From assembly GCF_030253575.1 (NCBI RefSeq), contig NC_080568.1:26291501-26355500 (forward strand): a stretch of 64,000 nucleotides of DNA. Direction: 5' to 3'. The number at the start of each line of letters is the position of its first letter. The first letter of the stretch is position 1. The notes beneath the pieces are model-generated. The model saw only the letters and a list, made by a program, of their open reading frames with translations, did not search any database and had not been told where the DNA came from. The stretch comes from Rhododendron vialii. Its lineage: Eukaryota; Streptophyta; Magnoliopsida; Ericales; Ericaceae. The translations under genes and the position numbers were made by a program. Positions 34,610 to 46,075 of the stretch are shown piece after piece.

Positions 34610-34988
34610 GATATATAATCTATACCAACATGTACAAATTCTTTGAGGGCTCATTTTTTTTTCTTAAAAAAAATAATCGGAGTCGCTTATTTTATTTAAA
34701 ATACTTTATTTACGGTTCTTAGTTCTTACCAAAAACAAAAAGAAAAGATTAATTCTGTATCGGTAAAGGCGATTACCAAACATCTAACTTTGCTTTAGAA
34801 TTCAGACTTGAATTCTGGAACAAAGTTGGATGTTTCCATAAATGCCAAACCGATACTGGATTGAGCTTACTTTTCGTAGGGACCGTAAACAAAACATTTC
34901 AAACCAAATGAGCGGCTCCAACCGTTTTTTTAGGACCCAAAACGGACCCATAAAGGGTTTGTACGTGCTGATACAGATTATATATCTC
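34610..34988. mobile_element. Foldback MITE, diverged copy of the cactggtac family
   Basis: The left arm gatatataatctatacca pairs with the right arm tgatacagattatatatc, and inner arms share aatcggagtcgctta/gagcggctccaac with the 25.7-kb copy. A hAT-like cagggacggagctac sits just outside at 34550 without a partner. Confidence 0.7.
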
Positions 34989-37900
34989 AACCAATAGCAT
35001 CTCTTATTTTGTTATCAGATATAGGTGTTCCATTACTTGTCATTGCACCTTCTTACCTAAATGTCATATTCCAATAAAATGTGCAAAAGTAATGGTCCAC
35101 TCCTACTATACACTTTTTTCTCACCTACTATTGGATTTTCAACGTTCATCAGAACATGTTGTCCCTACATAATTATTTATTTGGGTTACATAATTATTTA
35201 TTTGGGTATCACGTTGTTGTGACCACGTGGTCGCCGAGCAGTCCATTTAGACTATCCAAAAATATATTGAACGGTTCAGATTGAAACTCTCTCTCTCTCT
35301 TCTCACCCCACCACTCTCTCCCTCTCCTCTTTCTTTCTCCAAATCCGAATTGTTCAAAACCAAAATGAGCAATCCGAATGAGCTGAGCGGACACGCGTGG
35401 TACCCACCGGCTCCCCAAAAATTTCTCTGTTCTTATGTGCATCAGAGGTGCACACGGCAGCAATACAGACGGTACGTGATCACATGAGATTGTCTTTAAC
35501 TTTCGAGGAATCAATATCTGGTGGCCATACACGTGCCACCATTTACCACCTCTCATGTTGTTGTTTGGTAAACGTCAAACAATAAAAAGACGGGGAATTC
35601 GAGGAAGGAAATTGATATTCGCACTTCAGTACTTTTTACTGGCGCTCCACTTTGTAGTTAAAATTGAAGTGTCATAAGTAAAAAGTGGAACGCGAAAATC
35701 AGTTTTCTTGAAAGAATGCTAGGTACAAATAAAACTTACCGCGAAAGTACCTCGAAAAAAACAATGTATGGTTGAGAATTACTTTGATTATTGGATCACA
35801 CGCATCAAAGTGAATCTCAGCCTCTAGTTGCTCTTTTCGGAGTACTTTCGAAGTAAGTTTTCTTTGTCCATAGCATTAAACATTCTGCTATGTAAACCGA
35901 TCAATGACATAGGAAGCCACTTATCTCACTCAAATAACTTTTCCCTTTTTTGGAGTTACGCAGTCAGAAGTGTCCGAGCTAGCTTACGCACGCATTCAGC
36001 ATTCTCCTCCCCGGTCTCGTCAGAAACAAGCAATCCACGCCGAGACCGGGGGATGCACCAGATATTTCTCTCTCTCTTCTGCTCTGATTCCAGGAAAGTT
36101 ACCAAGTTCCGTACTCATAAGTTTTTTCTGAGAAATCTGCAATTGATCATTTCTATTTTCAAGGGGAAACATAACTCATCACTCCAAAACAAATTCTTGA
36201 ACATCGTCTGAGAACAAATTATTGCGTTGTCTAAATACAAGGTTCTATCAATAAAATAGATTTTGAGTCTCCAAAATGGATATGTGTATTGTAATTTCTT
36301 GAAGAAGTTCAGGCCACATATAGTAAATTGACAGAGTATAAAGGAGTAAATTCGTACTTTTGAATTCCAGATGAGTCCTGGTCCATGGGGTGGAAGTAAC
36401 CGAGGTTGGAGGGAACGCTAGTCACTGAGATTGTCCCCTTCTCTTCTCTTCTCTTTCTTCCTCTCAATCCCCCTCTCCCCCGGTCTCTCTTTCGTCTCTT
36501 CTCTCCTATCATGTCTGTGAGATGATCGAGATGCTTCTTTGTGGATGAGCAAATCTCTCATTCTCCCCATTATTTTTGGACTTCGAAAACCCAAATCTAG
36601 AGTTTTAGGTCTGGGTTCTAGCTCTTGCACGGAGATTCTTGTCGTCTTCTCAGCTTCTGTTCGGGCGGCGGTTTTCTGAGCTCTCCAACGGCGACGATAA
36701 AGGCGTCTTAATGCAAATCCGGTGGCGATCTTGTGGTGTCTTAGTGTCCCTTTTGTTCTTTCTTTGTTATATATGATATGTTTTCGTTTCCTAAAAAAAA
36801 ACTAATTTACCGTCATACAGAATTTTGCAAATTTTGTATTTAATCGAATAAACAATTATCTACACATTTATGCATTTAATCGAATAATTGGTAATTAGTC
36901 ATAAACAATATCAAACATGCCATAAACTTATTTGGTTGAATTCACTCAATATAATTACGGGTTACTTTTATATTGGAAGAATAGATTGAGGTACAATCAA
37001 AACTCATTTATCTCAGAATTTGTATTGATTGATATTAGTTCAACATAAAGGACAATATAAGTAATGTTCTCGATTAGGGCTGTTAAACGAACTAAACAGC
37101 TTGAACTCAACTCAAATTTTGGTTTGTTCTAACTTGTTTAAAAGGCCTTTCAAAAAAGAAAAAAAAACTTGTTTAAAAGAAAATATAAGTTAAGCTCAAT
37201 CACGTTTTTTTGTTTGTTTATGGATTTAAGTCAATCTTAAGCATATGAGTGTTTGACTCGATAAACTCATGAATAGAATGATCATTTCATAAATATTACA
37301 AGTATAGGGGTAGATTAATAAATATTTCAAAAAATGACATTTGAGTCCGCCTTTCATATAGATATTTTCACTAGTTTTACAGTAATAAACATCTAGATAG
37401 GAAATCTCCGTGAGATATGAAAATTTGAAACTTAATAATTAAGCTTAAGCTCGAAGCTTCGCGAGCTTTAGCTTAGGCTTTAGAGCTTGAGATTGATTAC
37501 ATACTTACGAGCCAAGCCAAGTTTATTATGAATACAAAACCTCAAATGTGAGTCAAACTTGAACAGTTAGTTTAGAAAAATTCTCAAACTCGAGCTAAAC
37601 TTGATCACAACTAATAAGAAAGTCAAGCCAAGCCTGAATAATTCTGTGTTTGGCTCGATTAACACCCATATTCTCCATCGAATTAAGTTGGGCAATGCTT
37701 TTCGCAAAAGGAATCTTATTTTCACGCGGGGAGTCTTTTTTTAATCCGGACCATTAAAGACACTTTTTCGGCTCTCCGATTCCATCGTCGGAGAGGCCCC
37801 ACGTCCCTTGTAAAAGTCCCAACTCACACGTTTGGCCTGGGCCCTGGGGTGCCCGACTACTCCCTGTAGCGTAGGCTGCGTAGTGCTGGCTGCTTTACAG

Positions 37901-38170
37901 AATTTCCAAGTTAGTTTCTCGACCGGTCGACTTCCTTCTAATAGGGAAAATTCACCTTGCTGTTTCCCCTACGAATTGACACGAAGTGGCCCCACCATAA
38001 AAGATAGTTAATATTCCCTCTACGATGGTCCAGCACTTTCGTATAGTCCCCCCCCATTTTCATTATCGTCATTATTATTAACGTTGACGGGGAAGGAGTA
38101 AATTTCCTCCTCTGCTTTGGTCTCCCTCGGAAATCATTGTCCCTTCTTCCTTTCCTACAAGCATATCACA
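34989..38170. other. Intergenic repeats without genes
   Basis: At 35215-35230 is the palindrome gaccacgtggtc. 35714-35877 is a hairpin MITE (aatgctaggtac at left, tccatagcatt at right). About 36400-36800 ends in tttcgtttcctaaaaaaaaa like a LINE tail. 37070-37680 is a dispersed repeat starting agggctgttaaacgaac, with relatives near 56145 and 62200. No conserved protein was recognised, although several frames remain open for 60-130 codons. Confidence 0.45.
35714..35877. mobile_element. Hairpin MITE
   Basis: Ends aatgctaggtacaaataaaa and its inverted partner tttctttgtccatagcatt, with inner arms cgcgaaagtacctcgaaaa and ttttcggagtactttcg. Confidence 0.65.
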
Positions 38171-38190
38171 TGGTAATGCCACGCCCGTGG

Positions 38191-38228
38191 CATGACGTCT
38201 TCCTACCAGATCCCACCCTTACGTCACC
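38191..38228. promoter_or_regulatory. Inverted TGACG elements upstream of NIMIN copy 1
   Basis: catgacgtct (38191-38200) and, about 20 bases on, ttacgtcac (38219-38227) give two opposed TGACG cores, the TGA-bZIP (as-1-like) binding word. Arabidopsis NIMIN promoters are known to use such elements for salicylic-acid induction. Homologous positions exist upstream of copies 2 and 3. Here they lie about 1.35 kb from the start codon, against about 0.65 kb in the other two, so extra DNA has entered between element and gene. Confidence 0.5.
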
Positions 38229-39538
38229 CGTTCGATTTTTAATCCAACGGCCGATCATGATCCGATCAATACCCCGAGAGGAAGTGATTTTACAGAAATT
38301 ATACGGTCCAAGCAAACCCAAACGGCCCAATCCAGAAACCCTTGCTGGGAAAACAAATGAAAGGTCTAGATTTTAAAAAAAATTCTTCTGGTTGGAAAAA
38401 GTTCTTGACCTTTGATTTATTTTTCTGGAGGGTGTTCCCGCTTTGGGTGTCTTGGATACGGACACGTCTTGCCTCGGACCTTTTTTTTTTGTTAGACGAT
38501 ATACATCAGCGGAGGTTAGCATGATGTTAGTATGTTAGTCAACGAAAGTTCAGAGGCTATCTATAGTTCTGAATCTCAAACCTGCTCCATATGTGACTCG
38601 AACTGACTAGCGTGTGGAAGTTCCTCATACTTCTTTTTCACCACACACACACAATATGACGTGAAAGCCAAAGAAAATGAACCCTTTTATGGGAACGATG
38701 GGTTGTGCATTGATGGTGCACACTGAACAGACCGGAGTGTGGGCCCACATCGTATTCCTCAAGGATAATTCAAGCCGGTTAATAATTCTAAAATTATTTT
38801 CCAAATGACCCAAAGGAACAATCATCTCATTAGCTATGTGTAGATTCTTGATCCGATCTTTCAATTAATTCTCCGGTAATCTGAATAAAATATTGATTGA
38901 TTAGATCCGCTTTGTTTGGATTGATGTTTGAAATTTTTTTTGAAAAATAGCAGGCGTAATAAGTGGAGAGAGATAGAAAGAGAAATGCTGGGAGTAGAGA
39001 GAATCTAGGGAGAATTTTTTAAAAAATATTTTTTGAATCCTAAAGAAAACAAGGCACAAATATCTACAAACATCCGATTAAGCTGATTTTTCACGAAATC
39101 TATCGAAAAAGAATTTTAAAATTATTGAACGATTCATAATTCACGTGCGACCTGCAGTGGGCCTGCGTGCTAGTCAGTGCACCGTCGGTGCACATGGTGC
39201 CTTTAACATTTTCACAAGAAAAATGCTAGTACTATGTAGATCCTGAGCAGTAGGTGGTGGGTAACGCGCTCCTCAACCGTATATTGATATGCCATAAACA
39301 TGTGGTGGAGAAGAGAGGTGGTTGAGTAGCGGTGCCTTGAGATACCACTTAGTAATTACGCGAGAGGGAGAAGTGTCGTCAACCATAAAACAAAGGTTGG
39401 TTTTATTATTACTAGTATAAGACCAAAGTCATTTAAAGAGAGAAAGAGAGAGATCTAGAGAGAGAGAGAGACTTGAGAATCGAATATTAGGTAGTGGGTG
39501 CGCTCCTGTGTGGTTTTGGTCGACAAGCTAGAGAGGGA

Positions 39539-39907
39539 ATGGAAGGGGAGAAGAAGAGGAAGAGGGCGGCGGACGGGGAAGCGATCGGCGGCGGCGGCAG
39601 CAGGAGGAGGAAGGAGAGAGAGGCGGAGGCCGCGGCGGCGGAACCGATGCCGACAGATGAAGAGGTGGACGAGTTCTTTGCCATCTTGCGGAGGATGCAC
39701 GTGGCAGCCAAGTACTTCGAAAAGGGTCGCGGAAACGCCGCCGGCCGTAAGCTGACGGGGAGGTGGGCGACGGCGTTGGAGGCCGAAGTCTTGGCCGGTG
39801 TTAACGGCGCCGTTAAGGCTGCGGAGGAGAGCGTTTGCGGCGCACGGAAGAACCGCGCCGCTTTGGACCTTAACGCCGTTCCAGAAGCCGAGAGCAACAG
39901 TTTGTGA
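39539..39907 (+). CDS. NIMIN2-like: NIMIN2-like NPR1-interacting protein, copy 1
   Basis: Single-exon, 122 aa. N-terminal basic MEGEKKRKRA (possible nuclear signal), then RRRKERE, then the family core MPTDEEVDEFFAILRRMHVA (37-56), a variable Ala/Gly-rich part, and the C-terminal EAR motif LDLNAVPE (109-116) ending ESNSL. Arabidopsis NIMIN2 has the same length and order: DEEVDEFF near the middle and an LDLN-PE tail. NIMINs are small nuclear proteins that bind the salicylic-acid co-regulator NPR1 and damp PR-gene induction. The usual NPR1-contact motif ends in Lys (DxFFK); here it is DEFFA. An in-frame ATG 15 codons upstream exists, but the N-terminus shared with copy 2 favours 39539. A TATA-like catttaaag lies near 39430. 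Confidence 0.9.
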   Translation: MEGEKKRKRAADGEAIGGGGSRRRKEREAEAAAAEPMPTDEEVDEFFAILRRMHVAAKYFEKGRGNAAGRKLTGRWATALEAEVLAGVNGAVKAAEESVCGARKNRAALDLNAVPEAESNSL

Positions 39908-41570
39908 TTAGGATCAAGCGAAGTTTTTCTTGTTCTCTCCTTTGTCTAATTTTCTTTGCTTTTGACGATGGTTTTTTTACTTTATGCTGATGCATTCTGT
40001 ATTTCTTCTTCTACGCCGTATGGTTTCTATGGTAATAATTCCGAAAAAGCAAGATCTTCTTTGTCGAAAATTCCCGTCTCTATGACGAAGAATTTTTTTG
40101 GCTGTTTAATTTAAAACATAAAATTCCTTGGCATAGAAGTATAGGAATTTTCGAAACGGAGGAGATTGAACTCGGTAATTCCTTTGTTCTTCAGTTCCTT
40201 TTTTTTTTTTTTTCAGCGGAAGAATAATATTGATGATAAATGGGCAATGTACTTTCCTTTTTTTGCTGTTAATTGCACTCAATACTGTGAGAATAATGAT
40301 GACAATAAAGAATACTGTGAGAATACTCCTGTACAGACATTCCATAGGAGTGTTCTCTTTTCTTTCTCTACGTGTAAAGAATTTTTTTGGGTTTATATAA
40401 ATATATCTTCTATACTCCAAACATTAATTAGTGTCGAATCCTAAAGGTGGGTTTCAGAACTCAAAATAAGTCTTTATTTTTTAAGAAGTCAATTTCAAAT
40501 TTAAAAATGAGAGCTTATTAAAATCTAAAAATATGCACTATGAATCTTGTTTGAAAGATTTCGTTGAGATCTTTTATACAATAAAAAAAAATTAAAAAAT
40601 TATTTTTCATTTATATTATTTTTGAGTTTGAAAATGTAAATTGAACTGTTTATTTTTTTAAAAAGTTTCTGAAACGGGCCCAATCCTTTTTTTTGGACAA
40701 AGATTAAAGTGTAGTGGTGGCGAATGTGTACTTGACAATAGAAAAGAAAGACTATTATATAAGTGTTTATTGACTTTTAGAAAAATTTAAAAATAACATA
40801 TTTTTTACACTTCCATAGATTTTTTTTTTTTTTTGTCTTTTAGTAGATGAATTTATGAAACAGTCCCTATATACATACACTAAAAGAGACTGCCCTTGTT
40901 CGGTTACCTTTTTAACTTCCACTTTCATTTTTGTTTTCAATTATTACTCCTATTTCTCCTCAATTATTATCCATATTTTTAATTATTACTTTAAATTTTT
41001 CTCTCTATATCTCTCCAATCGTTACTCCTATCTCTCAATTATTGCCCCTATTTCTCTCCACAATCATTACCCAAAAACAAAAAACAAAATGCAAACCAAA
41101 CAAAGCCAGTTGTTTCTTGTATTTTTGTCTTTGAGGGACTGTTACATAAATTCATCTACTAAAAGACAAAAAAAGATGTACTTGAATCAATTAGGAGAGT
41201 TTATAAATCAATTTACTAAAAATCATTTTTGTGTCAATAGATGAAAGAGTAAATTTACATTTAGTCTGAAAATTACAAATTTACAATAATAGACACGTAC
41301 TCTGGGGCACTTTCCAACGAACTGTGGGGTTTTCATACAAACAAATATTAAGAGTAGTTATGGAAAGAAAGGAAGCCGACAATAAATGCTGAGCCAACAA
41401 TAAATGCTGACAAAGGCCCCCCGTTCAATCTACAACAACGAATAACGCTCAACTAAACGCCCAATTCAAGAATAAGTCCATCGTGAGGAAAGAGTAGACA
41501 AGAAAGAGAGCTTCTACAAAGAAAAAGAAGGATCAATACAAGGAGGAGGGATTTGGACCCAGGGATCCTG
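39908..41570. other. NIMIN copy 1 3' flank and AT-rich intergenic DNA
   Basis: The first 100 bases are the likely 3' UTR, with tttatgctgatgcattct shared with copy 2. Beyond about 40200 is A/T-rich sequence with long T and A runs (40200, 40820) and a pyrimidine-rich tract at 40920-41080. No gene recognised. Confidence 0.5.
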
Positions 41571-41755
41571 CAGTGAGCAAGTCACTACAAGAGTATAATG
41601 AACATTTGGACCGTCCGTTTTTCTCCAATCGATGGTTTTGATTCGTTGTTAACTTTTACTGGTAAGAGTTAACAAACATATCTAAACTATTAATTGATTG
41701 TCGAAATAAACGGATTGAATTGCGCACTACAGAGTTGCTTACTATAAGGTTCCCG
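41571..41755. mobile_element. Hairpin MITE (second copy of the 24.4-kb family)
   Basis: agggatcctgcagtgagcaa at the left and ttgcttactataaggttccc at the right are inverted. Terminal words match the 24430-24681 copy; the middle is shorter. Confidence 0.65.
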
Positions 41756-41820
41756 AAGCGTAGGAATTCTCCCCCCCTCCTAAAAAAAAAAGGAGGGGTA
41801 GCCAACAAAGGAGCTTCGCC

Positions 41821-42005
41821 ATTGAGCTCCTAGCTCAGTTGGCATTGCCCACCGCCTTCCTTAGTGGAGGCCTAGGTTCAAGCCCCAAGAGGGGCGGTTA
41901 GTTGGGGTTCAAGGCTATAGACAGTCTTCAGACTTCCTGCGAACTAACCTACTAACTCCCTACTAATTCACATTGATGTATACAATATTGTGAAGAAAAA
42001 AAACT
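41821..42005 (+). mobile_element. tRNA-derived SINE
   Basis: A-box tagctcagttgg (41831-41842) and B-box ggttcaagccc (41875-41885) lie 33 bases apart, followed by a non-tRNA body (ggggttcaaggctatagaca) and an A-rich end. A related copy at 55223-55385 shares the body words cagtggaggcct-agttc and ggggttca-ggctatggacag. The head does not close as a complete cloverleaf. Confidence 0.75.
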
Positions 42006-43473
42006 AAAACAAAGAGAGCTTCAATTTTTGCATTTGGGAGTTATGCAAGTTGGGGTTATAATAAACAAACAAAATGGATGGGCAAGTGTAATGAACTATT
42101 TGGAAATGGCATGGTAAATTAATGCTTCTCTCTGCTCTTTCGGTGTCTGAAAGGTACTAACGTTTAGCTGCTGATTCATTTTGAATCTCAAAACAGAGAT
42201 GTGGATTGTAATTTTCGCAGAAAATTCTCAGCTTAAATTCATGTATTTCCATTTGGGAGGCTTCATGAATATAGGTCATTAGGTGGAAAGGACCCAAGCA
42301 GCCAAGGTTAATTTAGTAATGCTGTTGTCTCATGTTTTTTAATTGTCCAATTAAATTTGTGAAAGATCGATTCTGGAAAAATATGCATAAAAGTACACTA
42401 TTGTTTTATCCAATTAAAGGCAAATTTTTTAAAAAAACCCATGTAAAATTAAAATTATTTTACTCGATTAGACGCATGAGTTTAAAAGTAGATAAATAAT
42501 ATGAGAAAGAGAAAGAGCGTGCAATTTTATTTACCCTTGCTTATGCATATGGTTTGACTGACAACCACATAATTTCATCATGTTTACAACAAATAAATTG
42601 ATTATAAATAGTACTAATGAAAAGTCTACGGTTCCCGATCGGATCCCGACGTACCGTAGGGCCCACTCCGGCTACCGAACGGCAGATTCAAACAAAAATT
42701 CTAAAAAAAAAAAAAAACAAGCCGGCCTACGTGAGAATCAACGGCATCCGATGTGTATAAGTACTCGATCCAAACACTTCATGTTTTTGTATATATATAT
42801 GACCGGAGTGGGTCCAGCAGAACATCGGGATCCGATCGAGACTGTAGAACCGCTGTAGTACTAACCATGGAACTACAGTATATAAAAGTAAGTGAAATCG
42901 TATCAGAGGATTATTATATCCGGTTTACTGTTATGTAAGTATTTTAGCATCTTTTCTGGATTATTATATCCGGAATCCTTTTTGTGAGCTTGTTTCTTCA
43001 CCACCACGAGGTCCACGACAACGCTACTGCTTGCTATTGTCATCAATTGCACCTCTCTCCGCCACCGTCGTCTCCGCACCACCACCAATCGCCATCCTTT
43101 CATCCCACCACCTCTGTTACAACCACCACCACATCACCTTTCACTATAACCATCACCATCACGCTACCAACTACGGCCGTCACCGCCATGACCATTACCA
43201 TTTACCACCTTCTCTCCACCACCACGACTACAAACACACGACATCCATCTAAAATAAAATTATCTAAAAGCAAACGGTCACAAAACGATTTAAGGTAAAT
43301 TCATTAGCATTATAGTATCAAAACAAATCTATTAATTCAGCTTTTGATATTTCTACTAGGATAATGCTAAGGTATTCTCCTCTTGTCTTGGCGTTGCTCT
43401 ATCTTCCATATAACATAATCAGTCGAAGACATAACATTAAACCAGTCGAAAGCATAATCGGAGGAAATCCTTA
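42006..43473. other. Intergenic with one foldback element
   Basis: 42622-42856 is an inverted repeat (gatcggatcccgac and gtgggtcc.. paired with gggatccgatc). 42990-43250 is a CAC/ACC-rich low-complexity stretch whose frames give His/Thr/Ser-rich peptides; no gene is claimed. Confidence 0.5.
42622..42856. mobile_element. Foldback MITE
   Basis: The left arm cccgatcggatcccgac..cccactccgg is inverted at 42802-42840 (ccggagtgggtcc..gggatccgatcg). The interior contains an A run. Confidence 0.65.
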
Positions 43474-43799
43474 GAGCATCTCCAATCCATCCAAAATAGA
43501 GGATGGATGTAACACATTGAGGGGAGATTTTGTAATTTATTCTATTTTTTCTTCACTTTTTGTACTTTTTGGGAGAATCTTTGAGGGGCCTATCGTCATT
43601 TTTAGAGTTTTGGAGGAATTTTGTACTCCAAATTTACTTTTGATCCTCCATTTTTAGAGGACCAAATTTACTTTTAGAGGACCAAACTCTAAAAAGGACG
43701 GTGGGTCCCTCAAAAATTTTCCCAAAAATTACAAAAAGTGAAAAAAAAGGAGAATAAATTATAAAATCTCACCTCAATGTGTCACATCCATAGATGCTC
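43474..43799. mobile_element. PIF/Harbinger-like MITE
   Basis: TTA|GAGCATCTCCAATCCATCC at the left and catccatagatgctc|TTA at the right are inverted with TTA duplications (43471-43473, 43800-43802). The long inner arms (ttggaggaatt..accaaac) also pair. Confidence 0.8.
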
Positions 43800-44399
43800 T
43801 TAAAGGGTGATACGGTGTTCCCTTTTTACTAAACAACTTTTTCAGTTTACAAAATCCAGCACTTACTTTTTCGCCTTTCGGTTTGGTTTTTCAATGTTAT
43901 CAAACTAGAGAGCGGGGCTGAACCCTCGTCAAATAAAGTGTCTGTAACTGATTGGGGATGATGCTGTGCAATGGTGAATTGTGTATCCGAATCTCATCTC
44001 AATAATTAACGGCTTTCGATCGTAGATTGTCGAGATATAATCTGAACTGTCAGATGCACGATCGGACGGCTTAAAGATGCGCAATATGATGTTGTGTACA
44101 CCACCACTGCACAGCAGCAACAGGAAGTCCGTCCGTAACTCACTCCACCAATTGAGCTGTGAGGGGGTAACTTCGAGTAGACCTGTTTAGTCGTCAAATC
44201 ACCTTTGTTTTAATGACGTGAAAAACGTGGGCCCACCATAAAGAAAAGATATATTCCCGTTCGATGGTGCAGCTAGCACTGCAGTATTCCCCCGCGGAGT
44301 ATTATTCTTACATTTCTTTATCATTTCACGGAGACCCCTGCTGTCCGCTCGCCTTTTGGTCCACCTCCAATCGAATCGTCCCACATAAGTTGACATGAC

Positions 44400-45072
44400 C
44401 ATGGTGACATCCGCTTACCTACTACTGCTTGCGTCAGCCGTGCTTTCCTTAAGATCCAACGGCTGATGATAACGATGATGACCCATTGTATCTGAGAAGA
44501 TTGAGAAATACTTTGTGCAAAAAAAAATTGGTAAAGAAAAAACCTTTAAAGTGTATATGAACGACTTAGATGTACTGCATAAAAAATTTTAGTCGTTTAT
44601 GTACACTTTAAGAGTATTTTCTTTGTCAATTTTCTTTGTCTCTAACACTTCTCGAGAAGATTTTCAGCGCGGGTGGGCATGGATCACGAGGTGCCGAATA
44701 CTATTCTGGTCGTCTAAACGTGTTTTGAACAATCTTGATCTGTTTGGGTAATTTTTTAGTATAAAATTACCAAATTTTTAGTATAAAATTACCAAAACAA
44801 CACCTCAAGTCCAAACAGATTTGGACCGTCTAAAATACGTTTGAACGGTCGAGATGAATGCTCGACACCACGTGGCCCGTGTCCACCCGGGGCACCGAGG
44901 AATTTCTGCTCTGTATGTCTGTTATTAGTATTAGTTATACCGACTCCAACCAACCTCTATAAACCTCTGAATCTCTGTATCGAGAGAAATTTCGTAACGT
45001 CATTTAAAGAGAGACTTGAGATCGAATTGGGTAGTTTTTGTGAGGTGCTTTTGGTGGTGGATGAGAGGGCGG
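44400..45072 (+). promoter_or_regulatory. NIMIN copy 2 promoter with two hairpin MITEs
   Basis: gcgtcag (44431-44437) is a TGACGC element on the opposite strand, aligned with acgtcac upstream of copy 1; the following gatccaacgg is shared by both. Two hairpins then intervene: 44528-44630 (acctttaaagtgtata/gtacactttaagag) and 44706-44856 (cgtctaaacgtgttttgaac/cgtttgaacggtcg). Between the second hairpin and the start lie the G-box ccacgtgg (44869-44876) and a TATA-like catttaaag at 45001. Confidence 0.55.
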
Positions 45073-45432
45073 ATGGAGGGAGAGAAGAAGAGAAAGAGGG
45101 CAGAGGACGACCAAGTGGGCGGCGGGAGGAGGAAGGAGATGAGAGAGGTGGAGGCGGAGGGGGAGGCGATGCCGACGGATGAAGAGGTGGACGAGTTCTT
45201 TGCCATCTTACGGAGGATGCAGGTGGCGGTTAAGTACTTCAAAAAGGGTGGTCGTAACGCGGCCGCCGGCCGTAAGTGGACGGGGAGGTGGGCAACCGAG
45301 TTAGAGGCTGAAGTTTTAGCCGGAGTTAACGGTGGTAAGGCTGCAGAGGAGAGATCAGCTTGCGGGGTGCAGAAGAAGAACGGCGCTTTGGACCTTAACG
45401 CCGTTCCGGAGGCTGAAAGCAACAGTATCTAA
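45073..45432 (+). CDS. NIMIN2-like: NIMIN2-like NPR1-interacting protein, copy 2
   Basis: Single-exon, 119 aa. It follows copy 1 closely: MEGEKKRKRA at the N-terminus, core MPTDEEVDEFFAILRRMQVA (33-52), LEAEVLAGVNG (78-88), and EAR motif LDLNAVPE (106-113) ending ESNSI. The start at 45073 gives the same N-terminus as copy 1; an ATG 19 codons upstream would add an unrelated leader. Like copy 1 it has DEFFA where the NPR1-binding motif of Arabidopsis NIMIN1/2 has Lys. Predicted role is a nuclear modulator of NPR1-dependent salicylic-acid responses, repressing through the EAR motif. It lies 5.2 kb downstream of copy 1 in the same orientation. A Harbinger-like MITE begins 93 bases after the stop. 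Confidence 0.9.
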   Translation: MEGEKKRKRAEDDQVGGGRRKEMREVEAEGEAMPTDEEVDEFFAILRRMQVAVKYFKKGGRNAAAGRKWTGRWATELEAEVLAGVNGGKAAEERSACGVQKKNGALDLNAVPEAESNSI

Positions 45433-45524
45433 TTAGTACTATCAATCCAAGTTTTTTTGTTATTTAATTTCTTTTTTTGCACTTTATGCTGATGCGTTCT
45501 CATATTTCTGTATTTTAAGCCTTA

Positions 45525-45838
45525 GAGCAACTTTATCATTTACCTTAGCAAAACCTTCAAATGAGTATTACACCAAATTAGGTAAATACTTAGGTAAAAT
45601 CTATCTATAAACAGTACTTAGGTAAATATACCTAAGTACTATTCACGATGTGTATATTATTTTATTAATTATTTTTTCTCTCCCCAGAAAATAAAAAGAA
45701 AATAAAAGTAATAATATTTTAATAGAGAATATGTTAAATAGATAGTATTGGTATAGTGTGGAGAAAGATGTGAATAGGTAAATTGAAAAAAGTATACTGT
45801 TTACTAGCATTTTTACCTAACAATTGATAAACTTGCTC
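45525..45838. mobile_element. PIF/Harbinger-like MITE downstream of NIMIN copy 2
   Basis: TTA|GAGCAACTTTATCATTT and caattgataaacttgctc|TTA are inverted with TTA duplications at 45522-45524 and 45839-45841. AT-rich interior with paired ggtaaata/tacctaag words. It may lie within the gene's 3' UTR. Confidence 0.8.
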
Positions 45839-45896
45839 TTAGGTATGGGTTTCTCCTTTTCTTTGTTTGTCAGGGCAAAATTTTTGCTGATAAATG

Positions 45897-46071
45897 AGTA
45901 GAGGTTATTATTTACACCGTCGGTGTAAACATTTGTTCTTTCTAAATCAATTACGTTGCATCACGTTGCTGTGTTTTATTAATTATGACTACCGTTTTGA
46001 CGACGTGAAACAATGTAATTGATTTGGAGGTAAAAAATATTTACACCACTGGTATATATAATTTATTCTCG
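45897..46071. mobile_element. Short hairpin MITE (tttacacc-ggtgtaaa family), copy 1
   Basis: tatttacaccgtcggtgtaa at the left and tttacaccactggtatatat at the right are inverted; inner arms aatcaattacgttgcatcac and its complement at 46005-46024 extend the hairpin. Same family as 47230-47400. Confidence 0.75.
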
Positions 46072-46075
46072 AAAA

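Noticed and set aside
35209..35556. 115-codon minus-strand frame
   Set aside because: Covers a CT-rich tract and a palindrome; no conserved motif and a competing frame on the other strand.
41821..41900. Possible tRNA gene (A-box and B-box present)
   Set aside because: The arms do not make a full cloverleaf, and a SINE body with A-rich tail follows; a related copy exists at 55.2 kb.
42984..43298. His/Thr-rich frame of about 100 codons
   Set aside because: Low-complexity CAC/ACC sequence with no domain; overlapping frames are equally open.
45000..45422. Minus-strand 140-codon frame opposite NIMIN copy 2 (similar one opposite copy 1)
   Set aside because: Shadow of the GC-rich NIMIN coding strand; it is kept open by composition and its similarity between copies follows from the real gene.
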